From: Colwellia psychrerythraea
Lineage (GTDB): Bacteria > Pseudomonadota > Gammaproteobacteria > Enterobacterales > Alteromonadaceae
Reading direction: 5' to 3'
Assembly (NCBI RefSeq): GCF_000764225.1
Contig: NZ_JQED01000040.1
Coordinates: 124,001 to 188,000, forward strand
Length of the DNA stretch: 64,000 bases
Positions 30,006-40,000 of the stretch are shown in pieces (the first letter of the stretch is position 1; every line of letters begins with the position of its first letter). Below the pieces are notes generated by a model. It had not been told where the DNA came from, did no database searches, and saw only the letters and a program-made list of their open reading frames with translations. The translations under genes were made by a program, and so were the position numbers.

Positions 30006-30428
30006 ATGGCTTCTAAAGAAACACTGACCGAATTCCTACAATCCGAATTCCCGCAAACTAAATGCTCCATTGATGAAGTAGGCAATCAAAAAGCCATCGT
30101 TAGACACGAGGTTGGAAAAGATGAATTACGTCCTGGTGGTACAGTTTCTGGCCCCGTCATGATGACCACTGCTGATGTTGCTTTGTACGTGGCAATTCTT
30201 GGTGAAATTGGACTGGTACCACTCGCCGTTACAACAAACTTAACAATTAATTTTCTTCGTAAACCTTCTAGCCAAAAAGATATTATCGGGATTTGTTCAT
30301 TGATAAAGGTAGGAAGAACGCTAGTCGTTGGGGAGGTCGAGTTATATTCTGACGGTGAAGAAGAGCCAGTAGCGCATGTTATTGGTACTTATGCCATCCC
30401 CCCAACTAAAGCTAAAAACGACATGTGA
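30006..30428 (+). CDS. PaaI-like hotdog-fold thioesterase
   Basis: 140 residues. The segment LRPGGTVSGPVMMTTADVALYVAILGEIG carries the hotdog helix, with an acidic residue (Asp in TTADVA) at the usual catalytic position. It is followed by TTNLTINFLRKP, a common strand in PaaI/YiiD-like acyl-CoA thioesterases. The substrate is unknown. The ATG has AAAGG upstream. It stands alone before a convergent c-di-GMP gene. Confidence 0.82.
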   Translation: MASKETLTEFLQSEFPQTKCSIDEVGNQKAIVRHEVGKDELRPGGTVSGPVMMTTADVALYVAILGEIGLVPLAVTTNLTINFLRKPSSQKDIIGICSLIKVGRTLVVGEVELYSDGEEEPVAHVIGTYAIPPTKAKNDM

Positions 30429-30534
30429 AATGAGATGAGAGCTTAGATCTTTGTTTTCTCTAACAACAAGACAGTTGGACAGGTTATTCTAGATAGAATA
30501 GTTAAAGGGCATAAATGGACTTTAAACAGCTCTA

Positions 30535-33500
30535 TCATTTACAGCAACTTTTCCAGTTATCATCTGGTTCCCAGTTAATAATCCATGACGGAATATCACT
30601 GGCAGGCATAGGTCTAGCAATACCATGACCTTGTGCTAATTCACAGCCAAGCTGTAATAGTGCGGTACCGTGTTCAATGGTTTCAACCCCTTCAGCAATC
30701 ACCTTACGTTTGAATAATTTAGCTAACGTAATTACCCCTTCAACAATGGCCAAATCATCAGCATCACTTAACATATCTAGTACAAAACTCTGATCTATCT
30801 TTATTAAGCTAACTGGTAACCTTCTAAGGTAAGTCAGCGATGAATACCCTGTGCCGAAATCATCGAGGGCAAAACCTACTCCCAATGCCATGCAAGCATT
30901 CATGATTGTTGATATATGATGAACATCTTCTAAGGCACTTGTTTCAAGCACCTCTAATTCTAAGTAACTAGGTTCAACATCGGGATGAGCATCTAATAAT
31001 GTCTTAAGCTTATCTATAAAGTCAGCCTGCTGTAACTGAACGGCTGCGATATTTACGCTAATACTTACCGATAGATTAGGCCCCATTTTTTGCCAATCGC
31101 TGATTTGTGTCAGTACAGTATCAATAACCCATTCCCCCAATTCGATACTCATCGGGTTATTTTCAATCAGCGGCAAGAACTCAAGTGGGTTTATTAACCC
31201 GCGCTCTGGGTGTTGCCAACGAATAAGTGCTTCAACTCCGGTCACTGTCCCTAACTTCATATTAACCTTAGGCTGATAATGAAGAATAAATTGACGGTTA
31301 TCTAATGCATTACGAATAGCTTCTAGGCTTTCCCGTTGCACTTTGACCGCATCATCTTGAGCAGTATCAAAAAAGTGATAACGATTTTTACCTGATTCTT
31401 TGGCCACATACATTGCTTGATCAGCATGACGCATTAGCAAATCAGCATCGCCATTATCTTGTGGGTAAAGTGTGACACCAATACTGGCAGATATATTTAA
31501 TACAATCCCATCAATCACAACCCGCTCTGACGCGGCTAACAATAGCCGCTCTAATACAGGTTCACAATCTTCAACTGTCGTTAAGTCGGCTAACACAGCG
31601 ACAAATTCATCGCCACCAATGCGCGCTAAGCTGTCATTTTCGCGTAATGCCGCTTTCATACGAACAGAGAGAGCAATTAGCAGTTCATCACCTACATCAT
31701 GCCCATAAGTATCATTGACGTGTTTAAAGCCATCTAAATCAAGAAATACAACAGCCAGTGACTGTTTATAGCGGCTGCACTGCAACATTGCTTGAGATAA
31801 TCTATCAGCCAATAATACGCGATTGGGTAAATTTGTAAGTATATCGTAGTGAGCTATATGCTCTAGTTGATATTGATGTTCCTTCATTAGGGTTATATCG
31901 TTACCCAATGATACGTAATGGGTCGTCATACCATTTACATCTCGAACAGCGCTGATCGTTTGCATTACCGCATACACTTCACCATTTTTTCGCCTGTTCC
32001 AAACTTCACCAGACCAATAACCTACCTTTTTTAAGGCTTGCCACATCTCAGCATAAAACTCGGTAGATTGACGTCCAGATTGGAGAATCTGTGGGTTACT
32101 ACCAATAGCTTCTTCACGACTAAAACCGGTTATTTTAGTGAAGGCCTGATTCACATCAATAATCGTCGCTTTATCATCCGTGATAATGATTCCTTCTCCC
32201 GCATGGCTAAAGACACTAGCCGCGAGTTTAATTTTCTCTTCTGCTATCTTGCGATTGGTAATATCACTATGTATACCGCTCATGCGAAGTGGCTTACCAT
32301 CACTATGGCGTTGCATTACATTAGCTTGGTCATGAACCCATCTAAAGCCGCCTTCTTTAGTTAACATCCTGTATTCGAGGCTATGAGAATTTGAGCGCCC
32401 CTCTAGGACGTCATTAATAGACTGCCATGCCTTTTCTCTGTCCTCATGGTGCACAAAATCAGCCCACTGATTAGTTGTATGTTCTAGTTCATTATGAGTA
32501 TAACCGAGCATAGTAGCCCAGCGTTCATTTCTATACACTTTTCCTGTGACTATATTCCAATCCCAAAAACCAAGATTTGCCCCCGCCAATACGAGTTGCA
32601 TTTGTTCATCACTAGCCTTTAAGTTTACATTAGCTTGGATTTTCTCAATGGCGATACTTGCTAAACTAGCCGCTTGTTCAATCATTGTAATATTAGCTTT
32701 TGTTGGGGTATTTATTTCATGATGATAAATAGAAAAAGTACCTAGCACCTTTCCTTGTGTTGAACGTATAGGTTCAGACCAGCACGCCCTCAATTTGGCC
32801 TTACTTGTGAGTTCTTTGAAAGAAGCCCAAGAAGAATCATGTTGGATATCCTCAACAATAACTCGTTCATTTGTGTAAGCGGCGGTTCCACAGCAACCTA
32901 CCCCAGGCCCAATCTCAATACCGTTTATAGCAGTACTAAAAAAATCAGGCAGGCTTGGTGCTGCCCCACTTAATAAATGCTTACCTTCATCATCCAACAG
33001 TAAAATACTACAAAGCATTTCTGGACATTCTTGCTCAACACCTTGCACCACAGCTTCTAAAATTACAGGTAATAGGTCGCCACTTGTGAGGAGTTCTAAT
33101 ACATGTGTACGAGATTTTTCACGAAGTTCTGCATGTTTTCGCTCAGTGATATCTTGATGTGTTCCACAAAGTCTAAGAGGGTCATGTGTACCTTCTTCGT
33201 ACTCAATAACAGAGCCAGACCCTTGAATCCAAACCCATCGACCATCCGCATGCTTCATCCTAAATTCAGCAACGTAGTTTTTTCCAGACAGAATATGAGC
33301 ATGAACAGTTTTCTTCATTAAATCTTCATCATCGGGATGAATAAGTTCAGCCCAGTCACTGATATGATTTGTAATATTTTGTCTTGCTAAACCAAGTATT
33401 GCTAACCATTCATCATTAACAACATGTTCGCCAGTTTTATACCACCAATCCCAGTAACCTAGCTTTGCGCCATTAATTACATTTAACAACTGTTTTTGAG

Positions 33501-34155
33501 ATGTGCTAACATTTTCATCACTCAACTTTAATACATTGATAGTTTTTAATCGCTTAGCGTTATAACGAAGTAATAAGCTAGCTATGACAACTCCCAATAA
33601 AAGGACTAAAACAAGTAATAATCCCTGGATGAATTTGAACGCTTGCAAGTCTTCTGCTTTCGCTTTTTGTAAAGCGCTTTCAACACTATCTGCAGAATGA
33701 TTAAACTTTAAAAAGGCTTGGTCAAATTGTTGTTCAATACTAGAACCAACACCAGATACTGACTGTGATGCCCAACGCTTTTTTGCTATTTGCCGAAAAT
33801 TATGAATTCCATCTATTGTATCTTCAATTTGGCTACGTAAATCAGGATTATTTAATGCGAGAAAAGTACCTTCATTGTTAGTGCCACCGTCAAGCATCGC
33901 TTTAGCATACCATTCTGATTGATCCAAATTGGCCCAAATATTTTCTATACTAACGGTTTGATCACCACTCATAATCTCTTCAAACCACAAATGAGCCATG
34001 GTTGCTTCAAGCTTTATTTCCATAGTCGCATCAATTAAAGGTGTATATCGCTCGGCAATATCACGGCCAATAAAAAATGAATAATAGATAATAGCCATTG
34101 TGAACAGTGTTACGGAAGTAGAGACAAAAAGTATTTTACGAGCAGCAGTGTTCAT
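30535..34155 (-). CDS. Membrane multi-PAS/GAF GGDEF-EAL signalling protein
   Basis: About 1206 residues. Two membrane helices (about 10-28 and 178-200) flank a periplasmic helical sensor region. Then come a PAS/PAC, a GAF domain (about 350-500), two further PAS/PAC domains, a GGDEF domain (intact ARIGGDEFVAVL) and an EAL domain (intact GVEALIRWQHP and DDFGTGYSSL). It probably adjusts c-di-GMP in response to an external or redox signal. ATG 34155 is preferred because AGGG lies nine bases before it; the ATG at 34164 abuts that site. The gene is single, convergent with the thioesterase gene. Confidence 0.9.
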   Translation of the reverse strand: MNTAARKILFVSTSVTLFTMAIIYYSFFIGRDIAERYTPLIDATMEIKLEATMAHLWFEEIMSGDQTVSIENIWANLDQSEWYAKAMLDGGTNNEGTFLALNNPDLRSQIEDTIDGIHNFRQIAKKRWASQSVSGVGSSIEQQFDQAFLKFNHSADSVESALQKAKAEDLQAFKFIQGLLLVLVLLLGVVIASLLLRYNAKRLKTINVLKLSDENVSTSQKQLLNVINGAKLGYWDWWYKTGEHVVNDEWLAILGLARQNITNHISDWAELIHPDDEDLMKKTVHAHILSGKNYVAEFRMKHADGRWVWIQGSGSVIEYEEGTHDPLRLCGTHQDITERKHAELREKSRTHVLELLTSGDLLPVILEAVVQGVEQECPEMLCSILLLDDEGKHLLSGAAPSLPDFFSTAINGIEIGPGVGCCGTAAYTNERVIVEDIQHDSSWASFKELTSKAKLRACWSEPIRSTQGKVLGTFSIYHHEINTPTKANITMIEQAASLASIAIEKIQANVNLKASDEQMQLVLAGANLGFWDWNIVTGKVYRNERWATMLGYTHNELEHTTNQWADFVHHEDREKAWQSINDVLEGRSNSHSLEYRMLTKEGGFRWVHDQANVMQRHSDGKPLRMSGIHSDITNRKIAEEKIKLAASVFSHAGEGIIITDDKATIIDVNQAFTKITGFSREEAIGSNPQILQSGRQSTEFYAEMWQALKKVGYWSGEVWNRRKNGEVYAVMQTISAVRDVNGMTTHYVSLGNDITLMKEHQYQLEHIAHYDILTNLPNRVLLADRLSQAMLQCSRYKQSLAVVFLDLDGFKHVNDTYGHDVGDELLIALSVRMKAALRENDSLARIGGDEFVAVLADLTTVEDCEPVLERLLLAASERVVIDGIVLNISASIGVTLYPQDNGDADLLMRHADQAMYVAKESGKNRYHFFDTAQDDAVKVQRESLEAIRNALDNRQFILHYQPKVNMKLGTVTGVEALIRWQHPERGLINPLEFLPLIENNPMSIELGEWVIDTVLTQISDWQKMGPNLSVSISVNIAAVQLQQADFIDKLKTLLDAHPDVEPSYLELEVLETSALEDVHHISTIMNACMALGVGFALDDFGTGYSSLTYLRRLPVSLIKIDQSFVLDMLSDADDLAIVEGVITLAKLFKRKVIAEGVETIEHGTALLQLGCELAQGHGIARPMPASDIPSWIINWEPDDNWKSCCK

Positions 34156-34446
34156 CAAATCCATCCCTATTTAAAACTGACAATTATGCATGAATGGCTA
34201 GACAAAATTCCTTTTATTTTAATAGGATAATTACACATACTGTTGCCTAAAGTTGCGCCATTAATAATCATAATTGTTAGATTATTAATATAGCAAAAAC
34301 TCAGGTAATATCACCCTAACTTAAATCAAGGCTTGCATTTAAAGTCATCAAATAAAATTTTAGTATTAAACCTAGGAAAACCTTTGGTATTTTATACCAA
34401 CGTCTTTATAGTTTTAATTATCAACTTGCAGCAATTAGAGGGATAT

Positions 34447-35085
34447 ATGGATTCAAATTTTTGGCATCAACGATGGGAAACCAATGACATAGGGTTTCAT
34501 CAACGGTCCGTTAACCCGCTATTAGCAGAATACTTTAACACCCTTTCTTTAGCTGAAGGCGCTCGTCTATTTATACCTTTATGCGGTAAAACACTCGATA
34601 TAGCTTGGCTACTCTCTAAAGGTTACCGTGTTGCTGGAGCTGAGCTTAATCAACCGGCAGTTGAGCAGCTATTTTGTGAACTTGGTGTCGAGCCAAGGGT
34701 TACTAAATTAGGCGAGTTAATCTGTTTTAGTGCAGAAAATATCGATATCTTTGTTGGTGATATTTTCGATTTATCAACTGAATTATTAGGCGATATTGAT
34801 GCTATTTATGATAGAGCTGCGCTGGTTGCTTTACCTGAAGCAATGCGTAAACAATATCGAGCGCATTTACTTGAAATCACCCATATTGCGCCCCAGCTCC
34901 TGCTTACCTTTGAATATGATCAAACTGTGTTAGAAGGTCCGCCATTTTCTATCAGTTCCGAAGACATTAATCAGTATTATGCAGATCAATACACCTTAAA
35001 ACGCCTGAAACAAATAGAGGTACCGGGTGGGTTAAAAGGTCAATGCAAAGCGAGTGAAACTATTTGGTTGCTATCTGCTATTTAA
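34447..35085 (+). CDS. tpm: Thiopurine S-methyltransferase family protein
   Basis: 212 residues from ATG 34447, supported by AGAGGG just upstream. The protein starts MDSNFWHQRWETNDIGFHQ, as bacterial TPMT enzymes do, and contains the SAM-binding LFIPLCGKTLDIAWLLSKGY motif and the later IYDRAALVALPEAMR. The family transfers methyl from SAM to thiol compounds or to oxidised selenium and tellurium, and gives resistance to such metalloids in some marine bacteria. The upstream extension to 34333 is not conserved in type and is left out. Confidence 0.93.
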   Translation: MDSNFWHQRWETNDIGFHQRSVNPLLAEYFNTLSLAEGARLFIPLCGKTLDIAWLLSKGYRVAGAELNQPAVEQLFCELGVEPRVTKLGELICFSAENIDIFVGDIFDLSTELLGDIDAIYDRAALVALPEAMRKQYRAHLLEITHIAPQLLLTFEYDQTVLEGPPFSISSEDINQYYADQYTLKRLKQIEVPGGLKGQCKASETIWLLSAI

Positions 35086-35132
35086 TTTTTCCTTTAATAA
35101 TAAATAAGATAACTAACTTGAGGATATAAATT

Positions 35133-35687
35133 TTGAGTTTATCAAAAAATTTTAAAATGATGTCGCTTTATAATCAGCGAATGAATAGTCAATTAATGGG
35201 ACATTGCTTGACATTATCAGATGATATTTTGACAAAAGACACTGATTCATTTTTCCCAAATATCATCAGTTATTGGAATCATATTTTGTTCGGTGATTTA
35301 ATTTTATTAGGCCGTTTAGCTGCAAATAATATAGGAAGTTTATCTCCTTTGGACTTCTCAGAATTTCCAACACCTATTTCTCCACAAGATGTTTATCATA
35401 CTAACTTACTCGATATTGCCTTGTTAAGAACGCAAATTGATGTATTAATCATCCGTTATTGCAAAAATTTAACCGAAAATGATTGTGATAAATTTATTAC
35501 TTACACCACTACTGAAGGCGATGTTATTAGCAAAGCAGTTGCTGATATAACCCAACATATTTTTAACCACCAAACTCACCATCGAGGACAGCTAACTTGC
35601 CTAATGAATCAGGCTGGAGTTGATTATGGCTGCATGGATTTACCCATGATTGTTGCAGAAGGCAGCCGTACCTCTCCTAACCTGTAA
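35133..35687 (+). CDS. DinB-family protein (second in the window)
   Basis: 184 residues. The motifs FPNIISYWNHILFGDLILL and HIFNHQTHHRGQLTCLMNQAG place the metal-binding His residues of the DinB/YfiT four-helix bundle. The start is TTG at 35133, with GAGG nine bases upstream; an ATG at 35157 is a weaker alternative. It follows tpm by 47 bases and may share its transcript. DinB-like proteins are often metal-dependent thiol transferases, but the role here is unknown. It differs in sequence from the DinB-like protein at 16806. Confidence 0.82.
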   Translation: MSLSKNFKMMSLYNQRMNSQLMGHCLTLSDDILTKDTDSFFPNIISYWNHILFGDLILLGRLAANNIGSLSPLDFSEFPTPISPQDVYHTNLLDIALLRTQIDVLIIRYCKNLTENDCDKFITYTTTEGDVISKAVADITQHIFNHQTHHRGQLTCLMNQAGVDYGCMDLPMIVAEGSRTSPNL

Positions 35688-36376
35688 CGCTGTATCTTTC
35701 ATTGCACATGTGCGCTAATAATACGAAGCATTGTATCAATGCCTTCATACCGATTCCCCAAAGGGGCTTTAGATTTAATCAATGCACTGATTGAGGAACT
35801 CTACGTATTTAGGTTTTTATAACAAAGAGCAACTATTCTCTAAAACCTATCAATAATAGTTGTTCTCTGACATATTCTTTCAATGAATTCACGATATTTA
35901 TAGCTATCAGCAACAATTAAAAAACTACCCGTTCAAAGAATAGAAAGCCCTTTAGAGTCAGCTGGTAAAGCTTAAATGTTAACCTCACAAGTTATATTTC
36001 CCCAAAAACACAAACAGCAAAAAAACATTTGTCATCACGTAGAAATTGAGTTTTGGTCTATACTTATTTGAAATAACGCTGGACATTCAACCTAAAAAAG
36101 ACTAGCCCACTGTTATAAAAGTGAATTGACACAATAATTTAGCAGATTAATTTAGCTAAATTTGAGCAAATACTAAGCGCTGAAGTCGTGTCCGCGTAAC
36201 ACTAAATACAACAAGGTTCGATACAGTTTTCATTAATGACAGTGTAAAAATAGCATTTATATCACTATTAAAAACATCTAGTAAATTACACTCTCTTTAT
36301 TTGTACAGCTTAACTATCGATACAAATTTATATTTTTATGGACTCTTTCAAGCGTCTGTTTAAAAGGATATCTTTC
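35688..36376. other. Long AT-rich intergenic region with hairpins, no gene seen
   Basis: 689 bases without a convincing gene. Three inverted repeats lie close together: GCATTG-TAT-CAATGC within 35725-35746, CCCC-AAA-GGGG followed by CTTT (35756-35770), and AGAG-CAACTATT / AATAGTTG-tt-CTCT (35826-35868), the last a 12-pair stem with a two-base bulge. One of the first two may end transcription of the DinB gene. The remainder shows nothing I can name. Confidence 0.45.
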
Positions 36377-36877
36377 ATGGAATTCAAGCTAACAGCTGAA
36401 GGTGATGTGATTGAACAGCTTCACAACCGCAAGCGTTCAATGTTAGTTAGCATATACCAAACAAGAAAATATTTAATTTTTTCATTCAAGGACTTTCTAC
36501 AAACTAACCAAGTCGTTTTATTGGACCCGCTGATGGCAATAGCAGTCTCAGGTTATCAATTAGCCATCGTGGTAAAAAATTTAATAATTAACCATATGAA
36601 TCATCACAATCTACGCCAAACATACCCGAAAAACGTACTTAACACCGACGCGCTCTCCCCTTCTAAAATAGGGCTATTCACAAATAAAGTTTCACGTCAA
36701 AACATGAGTGTTTATATTGAATGTACGTTTTCAAGTCTTTCCGATTTCATAATAACTCTTCATTTACACCCATTTGCAAGATTACATTTATCAATTATGC
36801 AAGTTACGACGATTATTACCGCTTTACATGCCCTAGCTAGGATCAATAATAAAAAATTACAGCGCTTAATGAAATAA
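36377..36877 (+). CDS. Hypothetical protein
   Basis: 166 residues from ATG 36377, chosen because AAGGA lies eight bases upstream; an in-frame ATG at 36338 lacks this. No signal peptide or clear domain is seen. The composition is rich in Leu, Ile, His and Asn, with a mildly hydrophobic stretch near residues 50-70 and a basic C terminus. I do not recognise it. It is followed 159 bases later by the large adhesin gene, and whether they are linked is unknown. Confidence 0.45.
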   Translation: MEFKLTAEGDVIEQLHNRKRSMLVSIYQTRKYLIFSFKDFLQTNQVVLLDPLMAIAVSGYQLAIVVKNLIINHMNHHNLRQTYPKNVLNTDALSPSKIGLFTNKVSRQNMSVYIECTFSSLSDFIITLHLHPFARLHLSIMQVTTIITALHALARINNKKLQRLMK

Positions 36878-36959
36878 ATAATAACTTTAGGAAAGTATAG
36901 TTAGAAAATATTACTAATAAAATTAAAACGTTAAATACTGAAAATGTGTAATTATCCAA

Positions 36960-36989
36960 TTGTGTAGTCTTTTTCAGCTCCTTTATATT
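36960..36989 (+). promoter_or_regulatory. Possible promoter of the adhesin gene
   Basis: TTGTGT (36960-36965) and TATATT (36984-36989) are separated by 18 bases, about 48 bases before the start codon at 37037. A G-run (37022-37027) nine bases before the ATG serves as the ribosome site. AT-rich context makes chance matches common. Confidence 0.3.
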
Positions 36990-37036
36990 AATTATCTCTT
37001 TCTACACCTCAAGGTGCTGTTGGGGGGAATGTTAAA

Positions 37037-40000
37037 ATGAAATTAACTACACGGATAACACAGGCAATTTTTAATATCAGACAAGCATTAATTGTGATGG
37101 CACTTACTCTATCAAGTAATGTTAATGCAGCGCCACCTAGTATAACGATAGGAACTTCTAACCTTAACTATACCGAAAATATGCCTCTGACCCAATTTGA
37201 TCCAGTAGCCACACTTTCCGATTCAGATGGTGATACCGATTGGGATGGGGGTAGCTTAGTTGTCCAGATAACCGGTAATAGTGAATCTAGTGACGAAATA
37301 AGTATCCCTGACAATATTGTGGGCACTATCAATACTAGCGGATTCAATATTCAAAATAACGCCACAGTTATCGGTACGTTGAGTTCTAGTGAAGGAACCG
37401 TTACGGATGGCGCTGCTTTAACTATCACCTTCAATGCCAGCGCAACAAATGCATTAGTACAGCAAGTTTTACAAGGGATCAGTTATCGTAATTTATCGGA
37501 TGATCCAAGTGCGTCCGACCGTATTGTGACCTTTACCGCTACAGACAAAATCGCTGAATCAGCCAGCGACACTCAAACAATCGTATTTACAACGCTCAAT
37601 GATCAGCCTACGTTATCTGCAACAGCAGATAATCCGACATTTACTGAGGGTGATAGTGCTGTGAGTGTATTTAGTAATAGTTCTACGTCTACGGTTGAAT
37701 CTGGGCAAACTTTAAGCGCCTTAACTCTAACCATCATGAACGTGAGTGACGGAAGTCCCATAGGTACAGATGAAACGCTCTTTATCGACGGTAGTGCTAT
37801 TTTATTAACCAACAATAATAGCGGTACAACCACAACCAATAGCTTAACCTACGATGTTAGCTTTTCTGGTATAACAACTATGTTAAGTTTAATTGCTGGC
37901 AGTCTTAGCGAAACCGAAATGCAGTCATTAATTGATAATATGACTTACTTAAATTCAAGTGAAGCACCTAATGAAAGTGACCGAGTAATCACTTTAACTG
38001 AACTTGTCGATAGTGGCAGCAATAGCGAGGATAATGCTAACAGCACTAGTTTGACGATTACTTCAACAATAACAATTGAATCCGTCAATGATGAGCCTAC
38101 CATTACCATTGATAATGCCTTAACCACCGATGAAGATAACAACCAAAGTTTAACGTTTACTTTTACTGATGTTGATGGCGACACCGTCTCTGCAACTGTG
38201 ACCACCCAAGCTAGCCACGGTGTTGCTAGTGTCAGCGGTACCACGGTCACTTATACGCCCGATGCCAACTTTAACGGCAGTGATAGTTTCACCCTGACCT
38301 TAACCGATGGTGCAGGATTCACCACAACACAAGTGATTAGCGTCACAGTCAACTCTGTCAATGACGAGCCAACCATAACCATTGATAGCACTTTGACCAC
38401 CGATGAAGATAATAATCAAAGTTTAAGTTTCACTTTTACTGATATTGATGGCGATACCGTCTCTGCTAGCGTAACTACGCAAGCCGACCACGGCGTTGCC
38501 AGTGTCAGTGGCACTACTATAAGTTATGTGCCGGATGCCAACTTTAACGGCAGTGATAGTTTCACCCTGACCTTAACCGATGGTGCTGGCTACACCACAA
38601 CACAAACCATTAGCGTCACGGTCAACTCAGTCAATGACGTGCCTACCATTACCATTGATAGCACCTTGACTACCGATGAAGATAATAATCAAAGTTTAAC
38701 GTTTACTTTCACTGATATTGATGGCGATACTGTCTCTGCTAGCGTGACTACGCAAGCCAACCACGGCGTTGCCAGTGTCAGCGGCACCACCGTCACTTAT
38801 GCGCCCGATGCTAATTTTAATGGCAGTGATAGTTTTACGTTGACTTTAACCGATGGTGCCGGCTACACCACAACGCAAGTGATTAGCGTCACGGTTAACT
38901 CGAGCAATGACGAGCCCACCATTACCATTGATAGCACCTTGACTACCGATGAAGATAATAATCAAAGTTTAACGTTTACTTTTACTGATGTTGATGGTGA
39001 TACCGTCTCTGCTAGCGTAACTACGCAAGCCGACCACGGCGTTGCCAGTGTTAGTGGCACTACTATAAGTTATGTGCCCGATGCCAATTTTAACGGCAGT
39101 GATAGTTTCACCCTGACCTTAACCGATGGTGCAGGATTCACCACAACACAAGTGATTAGCGTCACGGTCAACTCAGTCAATGACGAGCCAACCATAACCA
39201 TTGATAGCACTTTGACCACCGATGAAGATAATAATCAAAGTTTAAGTTTCACTTTTACTGATATTGATGGTGATACCGTCTCTGCTAGCGTAACTACGCA
39301 AGCCGACCACGGCGTTGCCAGTGTCAGTGGCACTACTATAAGTTATGCGCCCGATGCTAATTTTAATGGCAGTGATAGTTTCACCCTGACCTTAACCGAT
39401 GGTGCTGGCTACACCACAACGCAAGTGATTAGCGTCACGGTCAACTCGAGCAATGACGAGCCCACCATTACCATTGACAGCACTTTGACCACCGATGAAG
39501 ATAACAACCAAAGCTTAACCTTCACTTTTACTGACGTTGATGGTGATACCGTCTCTGCTAGCGTAACTACGCAAGCCGACCACGGCGTTGCCAGTGTTAG
39601 TGGCACTACTATAAGTTATGTGCCCGATGCCAATTTTAACGGCAGTGATAGTTTCACCCTGACCCTTACAGACGGTGCTGGCTACACTACAACACAAGTC
39701 ATTAGTGTTACAGTCAATTCTGTCAACGACGAGCCCACCATTACCATTGACAGCACTTTGACCACCGATGAAGATAACAACCAAAGCTTAACCTTCACTT
39801 TTACTGACGTTGATGGTGACACCGTCTCTGCCACGGTGAGCACGCAAGCCAACCACGGCGTTGCCAGTGTCAGCGGCACCACGGTCACTTATTCGCCCGA
39901 CGCTAACTTTAACGGCAGTGATAGTTTTACACTAAGCCTAACCGACGGTGCAGGCTTCACCACAACACAAGTGATTAGTGTTACGGTCAACTCAGTGAAT

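Noticed and set aside
34333..34446. 38-residue N-terminal extension of the thiopurine methyltransferase
   Set aside because: The family starts at the Asp/Ser-Phe-Trp motif, and AGAGGG lies just before ATG 34447.
37603..39888. Several antisense open frames inside the adhesin repeats
   Set aside because: They recur with the 273-base period and read as Val/Ser/Leu-rich mirror images of the repeat; no ribosome sites were evident.
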